Below are positions 24,904 to 33,864 of a DNA stretch of 64,000 bases, piece by piece (the stretch's first letter is position 1; each line of letters starts with the position of its first letter). Made by a program: the position numbers and the translations under genes. This stretch comes from an uncultured Paludibacter sp. GTDB lineage: Bacteria; Bacteroidota; Bacteroidia; Bacteroidales; Paludibacteraceae. The notes below the pieces were generated by a model. That model ran no database searches, was not told the origin of the DNA, and was given only the letters and a program-made list of their open reading frames with translations. Where the stretch lies: positions 62,001 through 126,000 of the forward strand of contig CALCBD010000018.1 in the NCBI GenBank assembly GCA_937897985.1, given 5' to 3'.

Positions 24904-26106
24904 ATGATAAAATATTTTACAATTCAAACAATTTCGGGTAGCGGTTTGGGAGATCAGCTGGGTACTCAATTCACCCGATTGTACGGTTTAGGTAAGATTT
25001 TAGGAGCAACATACATTTATACTCCACTGGTATTCAATAGAAGTATAAAACCGGTTTGGTATGTATTGTCAGAAAAAATAATTTTTAAAATAAGATATTT
25101 TCTGTTGTTTGTGTTCGGTCAGAATATTTTTACAAATGCGTTGAATGTTCTCCTTTTAAGGACCGAGAAAATTATAAATTCTGTTCAGTTAAGATACAAT
25201 GACTTTACATTAAATGATTTTTTGGGAATCAGCAAATTAGGTGAAACTGTAATAAGTAACAAAAAAATAATTGATGTCGGAATTGATGAATTTTTTGATT
25301 CTTCAGGTGATTTGTCTTTGTCAGCGTATATAAGATTTATCGAATCTAAATCTCAAACACACGATGAAAGTATTGTCATTTGTTTGAAATGGGGAGCAAA
25401 TATGTGGCAATTAATTCCAAAAATTGACAAAATTTTAAATGAATTATTATTAAGAAAGGAAGATTTAATCAACACCTTATTTGCCGAAGGTTTCAATCAT
25501 TTACATTCGGAAATCAATAGAGAAAAGGCAAATATTGTATTTCATATCAGGTGTGGTGATAGTACGAAAATTACATTAGGAAACCGGTCTCTTATTGTAT
25601 ATGATAAGTTTTTGTATCAGGATGAGTCGGAAATGGAACAAATTTTATCGATTGATCCCGATCGGGTCTCGATACCACCAAAAGAATATCTGAAAATTTA
25701 TGATAATATTGCCAAAAACTGGGATTTAGGTAAATGCAATATCTGTATTATTTCGGATGGATACCATCTAACCTATTGTAATATAATGCGTAATCTGTTA
25801 AAACGCAAATGCAACGTAAGATTAAACAAGGAAGAAAAGAAACAACTGAAATTACATATTAAGGAAAAAAACTCCGTTTTTGATAAATTTCAGAAAGCAG
25901 AATTAATTATTGGCGAATCAAAACAGAATTTATACAAAAGCATTTTGTGTTTGGCAGGTGCAGACTTGTTAATTTGGGGTTGTGGCGGGTTTGCCTGTAA
26001 TATTCATAAATTGTTTAGCTCAACTGCAAAGGATAGTAATATTTATAAAGTAAGTGATCTGGATGTTGAGTCACTTGGAAAGTTGAAAGAAAAATACAAT
26101 GCCTGA
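24904..26106 (+). CDS. GT11/GT23-like glycosyltransferase, possible fucosyltransferase fold
   Basis: This 400-residue protein begins with SGSGLGDQLGTQFTRLYGLGKILGATY, the pattern by which alpha-1,2-fucosyltransferases (GT11) open. It carries HIRCGD at about residue 214, which matches the HxRxGD GDP-binding motif of GT11, GT23 and NodZ enzymes. Late in the protein SDGYH and IWGCGGFACNIHKLF occupy the place of the donor-binding loop. I infer a GDP-sugar transferase, possibly using a product derived from Gmd. Low similarity elsewhere leaves the family call tentative. It overlaps the next GT2 gene by eight bases and is visibly more AT-rich than the locus start. Confidence 0.6.
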   Translation: MIKYFTIQTISGSGLGDQLGTQFTRLYGLGKILGATYIYTPLVFNRSIKPVWYVLSEKIIFKIRYFLLFVFGQNIFTNALNVLLLRTEKIINSVQLRYNDFTLNDFLGISKLGETVISNKKIIDVGIDEFFDSSGDLSLSAYIRFIESKSQTHDESIVICLKWGANMWQLIPKIDKILNELLLRKEDLINTLFAEGFNHLHSEINREKANIVFHIRCGDSTKITLGNRSLIVYDKFLYQDESEMEQILSIDPDRVSIPPKEYLKIYDNIAKNWDLGKCNICIISDGYHLTYCNIMRNLLKRKCNVRLNKEEKKQLKLHIKEKNSVFDKFQKAELIIGESKQNLYKSILCLAGADLLIWGCGGFACNIHKLFSSTAKDSNIYKVSDLDVESLGKLKEKYNA

Positions 26107-27016
26107 AGTTTCAGTAATAATCCCGAATTTCAATCATGCTCAGTATTTAAAACGGAGAATCGACTCGGTAATTAATCAGACATTTACTGATTTTGAGGTG
26201 ATAATATTGGATGATTGTTCCACCGACAATAGTGCTGAGATAATAAACAGCTACGTGAATCATCACGCGATTTCGCATGTCGTTATCAACAAGGAAAATA
26301 CAGGTAGTCCGTTCAAACAATGGAAAAAGGGTTTTGAATTATCAAAGGGTAAATATATCTGGATTGCAGAAAGTGATGATTGGTGCGAACTTAATCTGTT
26401 AGAAATATTGATGAAACCTTTGATGTTTGATAAATCGGTTGTTCTTGCATTTTGCCAGACTAAAGTTATGTCGGAAAAAGGGGAAATAATTTATAAAACG
26501 ACCATGCCGTTTTACGATAAAACTATAACAGGGCGTGATTTTATTGCAGGATATATGTTTGGAGATCCGGTTTTAATTAATTCAGGAATGGTGGTTTTCA
26601 GAAAAGATGCTTTAAATAACATTGATTCGGAATTTGTCAATTTTAAAAGTGCAGGCGACTGGATGTTCTGGAATTCTGTGGCAATTCAAGGGAATGTGTT
26701 TATCTCAGGAGCTTACCTCAACTATTTTTCAAGGTACAAAACTACAATTTCGTCAAGAGCCGAAGTGTCGGGCATCGACATGAAAGAAGGGTGTATGATG
26801 TTTAAATGGGTAAAAGAGAATACATCTCCGACTATCGATGAGATCAACAATGCAGTAAAGCAACGCATGAATTTATATTTAATTCAAAAAAATAAATTCG
26901 GGAATTCTCAAATCAGGAAAGAGGCATTAAATGACTTGTCGGAAATCATACCGGGCGTAAAAAGATACCTGATATCCACACAATTGAAGCGTATTCTTAA
27001 AAAACTGATTCAATAA
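26099..27016 (+). CDS. GT2 family glycosyltransferase
   Basis: This 305-residue GT-A protein starts VSVIIPNFNHAQYLKRRIDSV, has LDDCSTDNS and the acidic motif ESDDW (about residues 95-100), and GDWMFW further on. No transmembrane segment is seen. It overlaps the GT11-like gene by eight bases, and its stop shares one base with the start of the next GT2 gene (TAATG). The three probably act in sequence on the same lipid-linked repeat; donor and acceptor cannot be read. Confidence 0.88.
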   Translation: MPEVSVIIPNFNHAQYLKRRIDSVINQTFTDFEVIILDDCSTDNSAEIINSYVNHHAISHVVINKENTGSPFKQWKKGFELSKGKYIWIAESDDWCELNLLEILMKPLMFDKSVVLAFCQTKVMSEKGEIIYKTTMPFYDKTITGRDFIAGYMFGDPVLINSGMVVFRKDALNNIDSEFVNFKSAGDWMFWNSVAIQGNVFISGAYLNYFSRYKTTISSRAEVSGIDMKEGCMMFKWVKENTSPTIDEINNAVKQRMNLYLIQKNKFGNSQIRKEALNDLSEIIPGVKRYLISTQLKRILKKLIQ

Positions 27017-27999
27017 TGTTTATAACAATTGTAATTCCAACTTATAACCGTGCACACTTAATCCGGAAGACTTTAAAAAGTTTAACGGAACAAAATTACC
27101 CGAAAGAGTTGTATGAGATTTTGGTGGTCGATAATAATTCAACTGACAATACGGCACTGGTAATCAATGAATTATCCGTAAATTCAGGTGGAATAATCAA
27201 ATATATTTTTGAAGGCAGACAAGGTTCGCATTTTGCCAGAAACTGTTCAGTCGATCACGCAAAGGGGGATATTTTATATTTTACGGATGATGATATGATT
27301 GCTGACAAAAATGTTTTGACAGCGATAGCCGGGATCTTCGAAAAATACTCCGATGTTGGAAGCGTAACAGGCAGAGTATTACCGCAATGGGAAACAGAAC
27401 CACCACTTTGGGTAAAAAAATATTGTACTAATGGCTGGCTAAGTTTATTCGACAGAGATGATGAAGAATATGTTTCAGAAAATGATTTTGGAGTTTTCAG
27501 TTGTCATCAGGCAGTTAGAAAAGATTTGTTTATAAAGGCAGGTGGTTATAATCCTGATATTGTGAATGGGGAATGGCTGGGTGATAATGAAACCGGACTA
27601 AATATTAAAATTAAAAAAACAGGTTACAAATTTGCGTTTACGGGAAAAGCAATTACTTTTCACATGATTCCTGCAACGCGAATGACTCAAAAGTATTTGA
27701 ATAAACGTTTTGCTAATCAGGGTAATTGTGATAGTTATACTGACTATCGGGCAAACAGGTTCAGTAATGTTGAATTAAAACGACAAAATTTTCTGTTCGC
27801 TCAACTGAGAATGCTGAGAGTAGTTAAATTTATAGGCACAAGAATCTTAAATAATGATAAATGGCACATTCACAGGGCTTATATTAATTATTTTACAACA
27901 AGAATTAAATACAATATTAAGTTAATGAAAAATAAAACCTGGGTAGAGATGGTACTGATTGATGATTGGATTAATAAAATAAATGAAAAATATGACTGA
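27016..27999 (+). CDS. GT2 family glycosyltransferase
   Basis: This 327-residue protein has the GT-A start TIVIPTYNRAHLIRKTLKSLTEQ, VDNNSTDNT and the DxD-type motif YFTDDDM (about residue 92-98). GGYNPDIVNGEWLGDNETGL is the acceptor-side acidic motif. Its C-terminal 70 residues are basic and may sit on the membrane. It is translationally coupled to the genes on both sides (one-base overlap upstream, 17 bases downstream). Confidence 0.88.
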   Translation: MFITIVIPTYNRAHLIRKTLKSLTEQNYPKELYEILVVDNNSTDNTALVINELSVNSGGIIKYIFEGRQGSHFARNCSVDHAKGDILYFTDDDMIADKNVLTAIAGIFEKYSDVGSVTGRVLPQWETEPPLWVKKYCTNGWLSLFDRDDEEYVSENDFGVFSCHQAVRKDLFIKAGGYNPDIVNGEWLGDNETGLNIKIKKTGYKFAFTGKAITFHMIPATRMTQKYLNKRFANQGNCDSYTDYRANRFSNVELKRQNFLFAQLRMLRVVKFIGTRILNNDKWHIHRAYINYFTTRIKYNIKLMKNKTWVEMVLIDDWINKINEKYD

Positions 28000-28420
28000 A
28001 CAAATTATTTATAATGAACAAATTCTGGGTATAATAATTCGTGCTGAATTTAAAAAAGAAGGAATTGCATTTTTTACTCCCGATGATTTTTCACAACAAT
28101 TAGGCTATATGAATCGTCCTGAGGGATATGTAATTGCACCTCATGTACACAATATAGTGGAACGAAAAGTAGATTTAACACAGGAAGTTCTGATTATTCG
28201 TAGCGGTAAAGTACGTGTCGATTTTTACGATGCTGATAAACAATACGTTGAGAGCCGAATCATCAATTCAGGCGATATTATATTATTGGCTCACGGAGGG
28301 CACGGATTTAAAATGTTAGAACCCTCAGAAATTGTGGAAGTAAAGCAAGGTCCGTATTGTGGTGAGTTGGATAAAGTAAGGTTCGATGCAGTAAGTGACG
28401 ATTGCGTCAATTTAAAGTAA
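27983..28420 (+). CDS. Cupin-fold protein of the polysaccharide locus, function unknown
   Basis: This 145-residue protein forms one small beta-barrel: PHVHN (about residue 51-55) and QEVLIIRSGKVRVDFYD are typical of cupin motif 1, and NSGDIILLAHGGHGFKM of motif 2. Both supply His residues that could bind a metal. It is not clearly an FdtA/WxcM-type ketoisomerase or RmlC. Start choice is between 27983 and an ATG nine bases on. It overlaps the preceding GT2 gene and is followed 17 bases later by the perosamine-synthase-like gene, so it may handle a keto or amino sugar nucleotide. Confidence 0.75.
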   Translation: MKNMTEQIIYNEQILGIIIRAEFKKEGIAFFTPDDFSQQLGYMNRPEGYVIAPHVHNIVERKVDLTQEVLIIRSGKVRVDFYDADKQYVESRIINSGDIILLAHGGHGFKMLEPSEIVEVKQGPYCGELDKVRFDAVSDDCVNLK

Positions 28421-28437
28421 ACTAACTGATAATTAAA

Positions 28438-29565
28438 ATGAGTGATTTTATTCCCGTATGTGAGCCAACATTGATTGGAAATGAACTCAGGTATGTGACC
28501 GATGCTGTTACTACAGGATGGATTTCGTCAGCAGGTAAGTATGTGACGGCATTTGAACAACAATTCTCTGCCTACAGCGGGTGCAGGTACGGAGTGGCCG
28601 TTTGTAACGGTACAGTTGCCCTTCATCTTGCCCTTGCTGCACTTGGCATTGGCAAAGGGGATGAAGTGATCATCCCCGCTTTTACAATGATTGCATCGGC
28701 TTTTGCTGTATGTTATACCGGTGCTGTGCCGGTTTTTGTCGACGCCGACCCTTTGACATGGAATATCGACGTTTCAAAAATTGAAGGAAAAATTACTCCA
28801 CGCACCAAGGCTATCATGCCGGTTCATATTTTCGGGCAAATGTGTGACATGGACGCGATATCAGAAATCGCAAAAAGACATCATTTATATATAATCGAAG
28901 ATGCTGCAGAAGCTCACGGTGCTGAATTTGACGGAAGAAAAGCCGGCTCCTGCTCCGATATTGCTGCGTTCAGTTTCTTTGCCAACAAAAATATAACCAC
29001 CGGCGAAGGGGGAATGGTGGTCACCAATAATGAAAAATTGTACGACAGATCGCGCTATTTCAAAAATCTTTGCTTTCCCCTTGATGGAAACAGAAATTAC
29101 ATGCACAACGACATAGGTTTTAATTACCGGATGTCAAATGTAATAGCTGCTTTGGGCCTTGCTCAGACCGAAAAAGCGGATGAATATAAAGCGATGAGAA
29201 TGAAGAATCATGCATTGTATGAAAAATACCTGAAAGATGTACCTGGAATTATATTTCAACAGAAGCATCCTAAAACAATAAGCGTGGAATGGATGAATGC
29301 CATCGTACTCCATCCGGAAATCTACGGACGTACAAAGGAAGAGCTTATAGCTCATCTAAAATCGAACGGTGTGGATACCCGCTTGCTGTTCAACAGTATG
29401 CACCGTCAGAAATCATTACAGGATTATGGATGTGACTGTTCGGGTGAATATCCGGTAAGCGACTGGCTTTGTGAAAATGGTTTATATTTACCATCGGCAA
29501 GTAGTTTGGAAGAGAATACGATTGTTTTTATTTGTAAATTGATTCAAGATTTTAAAAAAAAATGA
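28438..29565 (+). CDS. per: DegT/DnrJ aminotransferase, GDP-perosamine synthase-like
   Basis: This 375-residue PLP enzyme has TGWISSAGKYVTAFE at the start, Lys184 as Schiff-base lysine in FSFFANKNITTGEGGMVVTN, and DIGFNYRMSNVIAALGLAQ. These stretches closely follow Per/RfbE of Vibrio cholerae O1 as I remember it, which converts GDP-4-keto-6-deoxymannose plus glutamate to GDP-perosamine. The substrate is made by Gmd, encoded at 15575 in the same locus. The gene overlaps the next by four bases. Other DegT enzymes (dTDP-linked) remain possible, but Gmd makes the perosamine reading the most economical. Confidence 0.8.
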   Translation: MSDFIPVCEPTLIGNELRYVTDAVTTGWISSAGKYVTAFEQQFSAYSGCRYGVAVCNGTVALHLALAALGIGKGDEVIIPAFTMIASAFAVCYTGAVPVFVDADPLTWNIDVSKIEGKITPRTKAIMPVHIFGQMCDMDAISEIAKRHHLYIIEDAAEAHGAEFDGRKAGSCSDIAAFSFFANKNITTGEGGMVVTNNEKLYDRSRYFKNLCFPLDGNRNYMHNDIGFNYRMSNVIAALGLAQTEKADEYKAMRMKNHALYEKYLKDVPGIIFQQKHPKTISVEWMNAIVLHPEIYGRTKEELIAHLKSNGVDTRLLFNSMHRQKSLQDYGCDCSGEYPVSDWLCENGLYLPSASSLEENTIVFICKLIQDFKKK

Positions 29566-30722
29566 GAAGCATTGCTATACTGACTGCCAACAACGATACT
29601 TTTACAAATCCCACTCTGATAACTCTTTTTCATATTCTGAAAAAACGTGAAGTGGAAGTATTATTGTTTGGTCCGCAACAGCAACCTTCATGTCCTGAAA
29701 ATTTAACCAATGTAAAAGAATATTCTTCCGTCCTCAGATTAAACCTATTCCGAAACCCGAAATATTTTCTCAAGCATTGGAGTACTTATCTGTGGATATT
29801 TCATTATTTATTTCACAAAGATATTAAAACCCTTCTGGCAGTTGATCCAATGGGACTTATAGCAGGTGGACGTGTAAAAAGAATTTTAGGAAAAAAAATC
29901 CATCTGAGTTATTTGTCATTTGAAATCTTTTTTAAAGATGAATTAAAAGGACATTATTTACATTTGAAGGAGAAGGAAATTTTTTATTCAAAATACATCG
30001 ATTCGTTGCTCATACAAGACGAAAAGCGGAGAGATTTACTTTTGAATGAAAATCATATCACTTTAAACTCTGAAAAGATTGCTTTGATACCGGTTAGTCC
30101 AATGAAAATTGAAATATTGGAGAAGATTGATATTCGTACAAAACTAAATATTCCTCTGAACAAAAAGCTTGTAGTTTACTCCGGTAGTGTAGGGGAGTGG
30201 TGTGGAACCAAAGCGATTATTGAAGCTTTCGATAACGGATTTTGGAGCAATGATTACTGGTTGGTTTTTCATACCCGAAAACCGATAGACTCTTATAATG
30301 TATTTTATGAAAAGCTTTTGAGACTGGATACTGACACGAATTGCCCGTTTACTTTGCACCCTCATCCCTTTAATGGATTTGAAGAACTTGCCGGATTTCT
30401 GACAGGTTTCGATTTGGCTTTGGCTTTATATTATCCAAACAATGAAAACCCGTATTACGGGAAAAATATGCTTGAAATTGGTTTATCGTCAGGCAAATTT
30501 GCTATGTACATGATGTTGGGGATTCCAACAATTGTAACTCCCTGTGATATTTATAATCAACTGATTAAAAAGTTTTCATTTGGTGCTGTTTTGGAAGATA
30601 TAAGTCAGATTGGAACAGTTATGTCGACCACCGGTTTTTCAAAGGGTGGCGCTTTGGATTTGTATAATACTTCTCTGGATCCAGCCAACAGACTGGCATT
30701 GTATTTAGATCAATTTGAATAA
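29562..30722 (+). CDS. GT-B fold glycosyltransferase with Met in place of the conserved Glu
   Basis: This 386-residue protein resembles GT4 enzymes: ILTANNDTFTNPTL at the start, a phosphate-binding-like VVYSGSVGEWCGTKAIIEAF opening the C-terminal domain and GLSSGKFAMYMMLGIPTIVTP near the end. The last motif normally reads K-F-x-E-Y; here the acidic residue is Met (KFAMY), so the canonical nucleotide-ribose contact is lost. It overlaps the perosamine-synthase-like gene by four bases. A 292-base gap without other genes follows. Confidence 0.72.
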   Translation: MRSIAILTANNDTFTNPTLITLFHILKKREVEVLLFGPQQQPSCPENLTNVKEYSSVLRLNLFRNPKYFLKHWSTYLWIFHYLFHKDIKTLLAVDPMGLIAGGRVKRILGKKIHLSYLSFEIFFKDELKGHYLHLKEKEIFYSKYIDSLLIQDEKRRDLLLNENHITLNSEKIALIPVSPMKIEILEKIDIRTKLNIPLNKKLVVYSGSVGEWCGTKAIIEAFDNGFWSNDYWLVFHTRKPIDSYNVFYEKLLRLDTDTNCPFTLHPHPFNGFEELAGFLTGFDLALALYYPNNENPYYGKNMLEIGLSSGKFAMYMMLGIPTIVTPCDIYNQLIKKFSFGAVLEDISQIGTVMSTTGFSKGGALDLYNTSLDPANRLALYLDQFE

Positions 30723-31014
30723 CACTTTAAAGTTTATGAGTTTTTTGTTTGTATTTGCTACTTTGTTTTTAACTGTATTTATCTAATTGATACTTAAATA
30801 GCACATTATCAAACTGTTTTTTATTTTGTCCGAACAGGGAGTTGTAGATATATGAATATCGTCGATTAAGCGAAAGGTAGAAGATAAAGAAATAATGACT
30901 TAAATAATGAGAACATTGATAACAAGGGGTAATAAATCAGGCATGAAACCATCTTTTAACATTTAATAAGGCATTACACAATATATAATCAATGGTTAGA
31001 TTTAATAAGTATAT
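30723..31014. other. Intergenic gap within the polysaccharide locus
   Basis: About 292 bases, one of the larger gaps inside the plus-strand locus. I find only short frames (19 codons at most) and no good TAnnTTTG match or hairpin. It may be a junction between blocks of different origin. Confidence 0.35.
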
Positions 31015-32124
31015 ATGAAAAAAATTATTACTGTTACACAACCAAGTATGCCACCATTGGAAGAATTTGTACCTTATTTGCAACAAATATGGAGAAATAA
31101 ATGGCTTACGAACAATGGACCACTGCATCAACAATTAGAAACTGAATTGGCTGATTATCTGGGTGTAAAGTATCTGTCATTATTTTCAAACGGAACATTA
31201 GCTTTGATTTCTGCTTTACAGGCATTAAATATTACGGGTGAAGTCATAACAACTCCATTTAGTTTTGTGGCAACAACACATTCACTTTGGTGGAATAAAA
31301 TTAAACCTGTATTCATTGATATTGAACCAAAATTCTTAAATCTTGATCCGGCAAAAATTGAAGCTGCCATCACTGACAAAACAACTGCAATTATGCCTGT
31401 ACATGTTTATGGTAATCCATGTCAGGTAGATGAAATCCAAAAAATTGCCGATAAATATCGACTAAAAGTAATCTATGACGCTGCTCATGCATTTGGGGTA
31501 AAGATAAACGGGGAATCAATTTTAAATTTTGGCGATTTATCTGTGTTAAGTTTTCATGCTACCAAGGTATACAGCACCATCGAAGGTGGTGCCATAGTAT
31601 GTCATTCAGAAGAAATGAAACATCATATTGATAACCTGAAAAATTTCGGTTTCCGTGGTGAAACCGTAGTCGAGGAGCCCGGTATTAATGCAAAATTAAA
31701 TGAATTGCAGGCAGCGTATGGAATTTTACAACTGAAGTATGTGGACAGTTTTATTGCTAAACGAAAACAAATATCTGAGCTCTATAGAATTTTGCTGAAA
31801 AATATAGCCGGGATTTGTTTCCTGAGTGAAAATGAAAATGTCACGTATGGATATTCTTATTTCCCAATCATAATTGATAAAGTTGTATATGGAATAAGCA
31901 GGGATGCTTTGTATGAAAAACTTAAGGATAACAACATCTTTGCCCGACGTTACTTCTATCCTTTGATTAGTAGTTTTGAACCCTACCGGGAATTATCCTC
32001 ATCTAATATTGAAAATTTGAAAGTAGCCAACGGGATTTCGGATAATATACTTTGTTTGCCAATATATGTGGAGTTAAATAACGATGACATTATTTTTATT
32101 ACTAATCTTATCCGAAATAAATGA
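31015..32124 (+). CDS. DegT/DnrJ aminotransferase, VioA-like (dTDP-4-keto-6-deoxyhexose 4-aminotransferase)
   Basis: This 369-residue PLP enzyme has VTQPSMPPLEEFVPYLQQIW at the start, ITTPFSFVATTHSLWWN, VIYDAAHAFGV and Lys184 in LSFHATKVYSTIEGG. The HATK form of the lysine motif is typical of VioA/FdtB-type enzymes acting on dTDP-4-keto-6-deoxyglucose, rather than Per. It would supply a 4-amino-4,6-dideoxyhexose such as viosamine. RmlA and RmlB, needed for the dTDP substrate, are not in the window. It overlaps the ATP-grasp gene by four bases, which suggests that the new amino group is then amidated. The 292 bases before it may carry an internal promoter, but I see no good match. Confidence 0.8.
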   Translation: MKKIITVTQPSMPPLEEFVPYLQQIWRNKWLTNNGPLHQQLETELADYLGVKYLSLFSNGTLALISALQALNITGEVITTPFSFVATTHSLWWNKIKPVFIDIEPKFLNLDPAKIEAAITDKTTAIMPVHVYGNPCQVDEIQKIADKYRLKVIYDAAHAFGVKINGESILNFGDLSVLSFHATKVYSTIEGGAIVCHSEEMKHHIDNLKNFGFRGETVVEEPGINAKLNELQAAYGILQLKYVDSFIAKRKQISELYRILLKNIAGICFLSENENVTYGYSYFPIIIDKVVYGISRDALYEKLKDNNIFARRYFYPLISSFEPYRELSSSNIENLKVANGISDNILCLPIYVELNNDDIIFITNLIRNK

Positions 32125-33068
32125 ATTTCTTAATTACAGCAATTGGGTCAATGTCTTCAGAATGTGTTATTTCGTCATTAAAGAAGAATAACAACACAAA
32201 AATAATTGGATGTGACATTTATCCAAAAGACTGGATTGCGACTTCAATGATGGTGGATCGTTTTTATCAGATTCCAAAATCACTGGATTCTGAAAGTTTT
32301 ATAAATGCACTAATCAAAATAGTCAGAACAGAATCTGTTGATTTAATAATTCCATTGACCGATCCTGAAGTTGATGTTTTATCACAAAACGTTGATTATT
32401 TTAAAAGTCTAAATATCACCATTGCAACGATGAATAAAAATATCGTTGAAGTTGTCCGAAATAAGTACAATCTGTTTGAAAGGTTAAAAGATAAAGTTAA
32501 TTTTATTCCCACTTATGAATGTTCAGGGATTGACAATAACCTTGGTTTTCCATTGATATTTAAACCCAAAACCGGTCGGAGTAGTGAAGGGATTTTCAAA
32601 GCCTTTAACAGGTTTGATAAAAATTACTTTCTGAACAAAATCGTAAAAGAAAATTATATTGTGCAACCTTTTTTAGAAGGTAGTATAATTACCGTTGATT
32701 TTATAAGAAGTGAAATGTCAAAACGTTCTTTTTCTGTTGTCCGGGAAGAGCTGTTAAGAACAATAAATGGTGCAGGTACAACTGTCAGGGTTGTTAAAAT
32801 TGATGAAGTATCAGATATTTGCAGCAGTATCGGTGATGAATTAAATATTAATGGTACAATAAATTTTGAATTTCTGGAACATAAGGGAAAATATCTTTTA
32901 ATGGATATAAATCCCAGATTCTCAGCCGGAATTGCATTCTCAAATTTAACAGGTTTTGACTTTGTAAACAATCATGTTAAATGTTTTATCGGTGAAGATA
33001 TTGATGGTTCAATAGAGTATGAGAGAAAATTTATTTATAAAAGATATAACGAAATTGAAAAACATTAA
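32121..33068 (+). CDS. ATP-grasp ligase, CarB/PylC-like
   Basis: This 315-residue protein has an N-terminal Rossmann-like domain (FLITAIGSMSSECVISSL, IIGCDIYP) and an ATP-grasp domain: FPLIFKPKTGRSSEGIF as ATP-lid lysine and Gly-rich loop, IVQPFLEG, and the metal-binding NFEFLEHKG plus LMDINPRFS (Glu and Asp/Asn ligands). Family members join a carboxylate to an amine using ATP. Overlapping the VioA-like aminotransferase by four bases, it probably couples an amino acid or other acid to the amino sugar. The acid donor cannot be read. Confidence 0.82.
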   Translation: MNFLITAIGSMSSECVISSLKKNNNTKIIGCDIYPKDWIATSMMVDRFYQIPKSLDSESFINALIKIVRTESVDLIIPLTDPEVDVLSQNVDYFKSLNITIATMNKNIVEVVRNKYNLFERLKDKVNFIPTYECSGIDNNLGFPLIFKPKTGRSSEGIFKAFNRFDKNYFLNKIVKENYIVQPFLEGSIITVDFIRSEMSKRSFSVVREELLRTINGAGTTVRVVKIDEVSDICSSIGDELNINGTINFEFLEHKGKYLLMDINPRFSAGIAFSNLTGFDFVNNHVKCFIGEDIDGSIEYERKFIYKRYNEIEKH

Positions 33069-33151
33069 TCAATGCATTATTGAAACTGAATTTTGCATTT
33101 CTCGCTACTTATATTGTATATTTATTCAACAATTAAAATATTAAACAAGAC

Positions 33152-33859
33152 ATGAAGGACTTATATAATTGTACCTCTGATATTTGGGATAAAGAATGGG
33201 AGGATAAATTTGACCATTATCAGAATGATATCCGACATGCATTGTATATTGCTGCAATATTATCTGACGAAGATAGAAGAATCATTGAATTAGGTGCGGG
33301 TAGTTTCAGAGATGTGAGAACATTGAACAAAATGGGCATAGATTGCTATGGTTTGGATTTTTCGATTGAATCTGTCACTAAAGCAAGGGAATTAAACCCG
33401 GAAATATCATCCAAAATTTTACAAGCTGATTGTTTTGATTTGCAAATTCCCTCTAAAAGTTACGATTTATCGTATCATAATGGGCTTTGGGGATACTTTA
33501 ACGACAATGAAATAAGTAAATTACTCAAGGAACAGGTACGCATTACAAAGAGAAAGGTAATCGTGACAGTTCATAATCAACATAATAAGAATTTTGTTGA
33601 CTATTTTAATCAGTTAAAAGTGAATGATCCGTTGTATGATATTCGATTTTTTGAAGTTGATGAAATCAGGGAATTAATGTTAAAAGAAGTAAGTTCCTGC
33701 GAAATTATTCCTGTGGGCAAAGGGAAAAAATTATATGAGGATGATTTGATAAATATTGGAATAGGTACTCCCTGCAACATAAGGAAATCATTTGATTTTC
33801 ACAAAATGGGATTATTGGATATAAGTGAAAGATTAATGTGTGTAGGTTATTTGAGGTAG
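33152..33859 (+). CDS. Class I SAM-dependent methyltransferase
   Basis: This 235-residue protein has the AdoMet motif I IIELGAGSFRD (about residues 46-56), motif II-like CYGLDFS, and LQADCFDLQI. It has no membrane segment. In the locus it could O- or N-methylate a sugar, the ATP-grasp product or the non-reducing chain end. The Wzt C-terminal domain makes a chain-capping methylation attractive, but this is inference. It lies 83 bases after the ATP-grasp gene and five bases before a GT2 gene. Confidence 0.82.
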   Translation: MKDLYNCTSDIWDKEWEDKFDHYQNDIRHALYIAAILSDEDRRIIELGAGSFRDVRTLNKMGIDCYGLDFSIESVTKARELNPEISSKILQADCFDLQIPSKSYDLSYHNGLWGYFNDNEISKLLKEQVRITKRKVIVTVHNQHNKNFVDYFNQLKVNDPLYDIRFFEVDEIRELMLKEVSSCEIIPVGKGKKLYEDDLINIGIGTPCNIRKSFDFHKMGLLDISERLMCVGYLR

Positions 33860-33864
33860 CTTAA

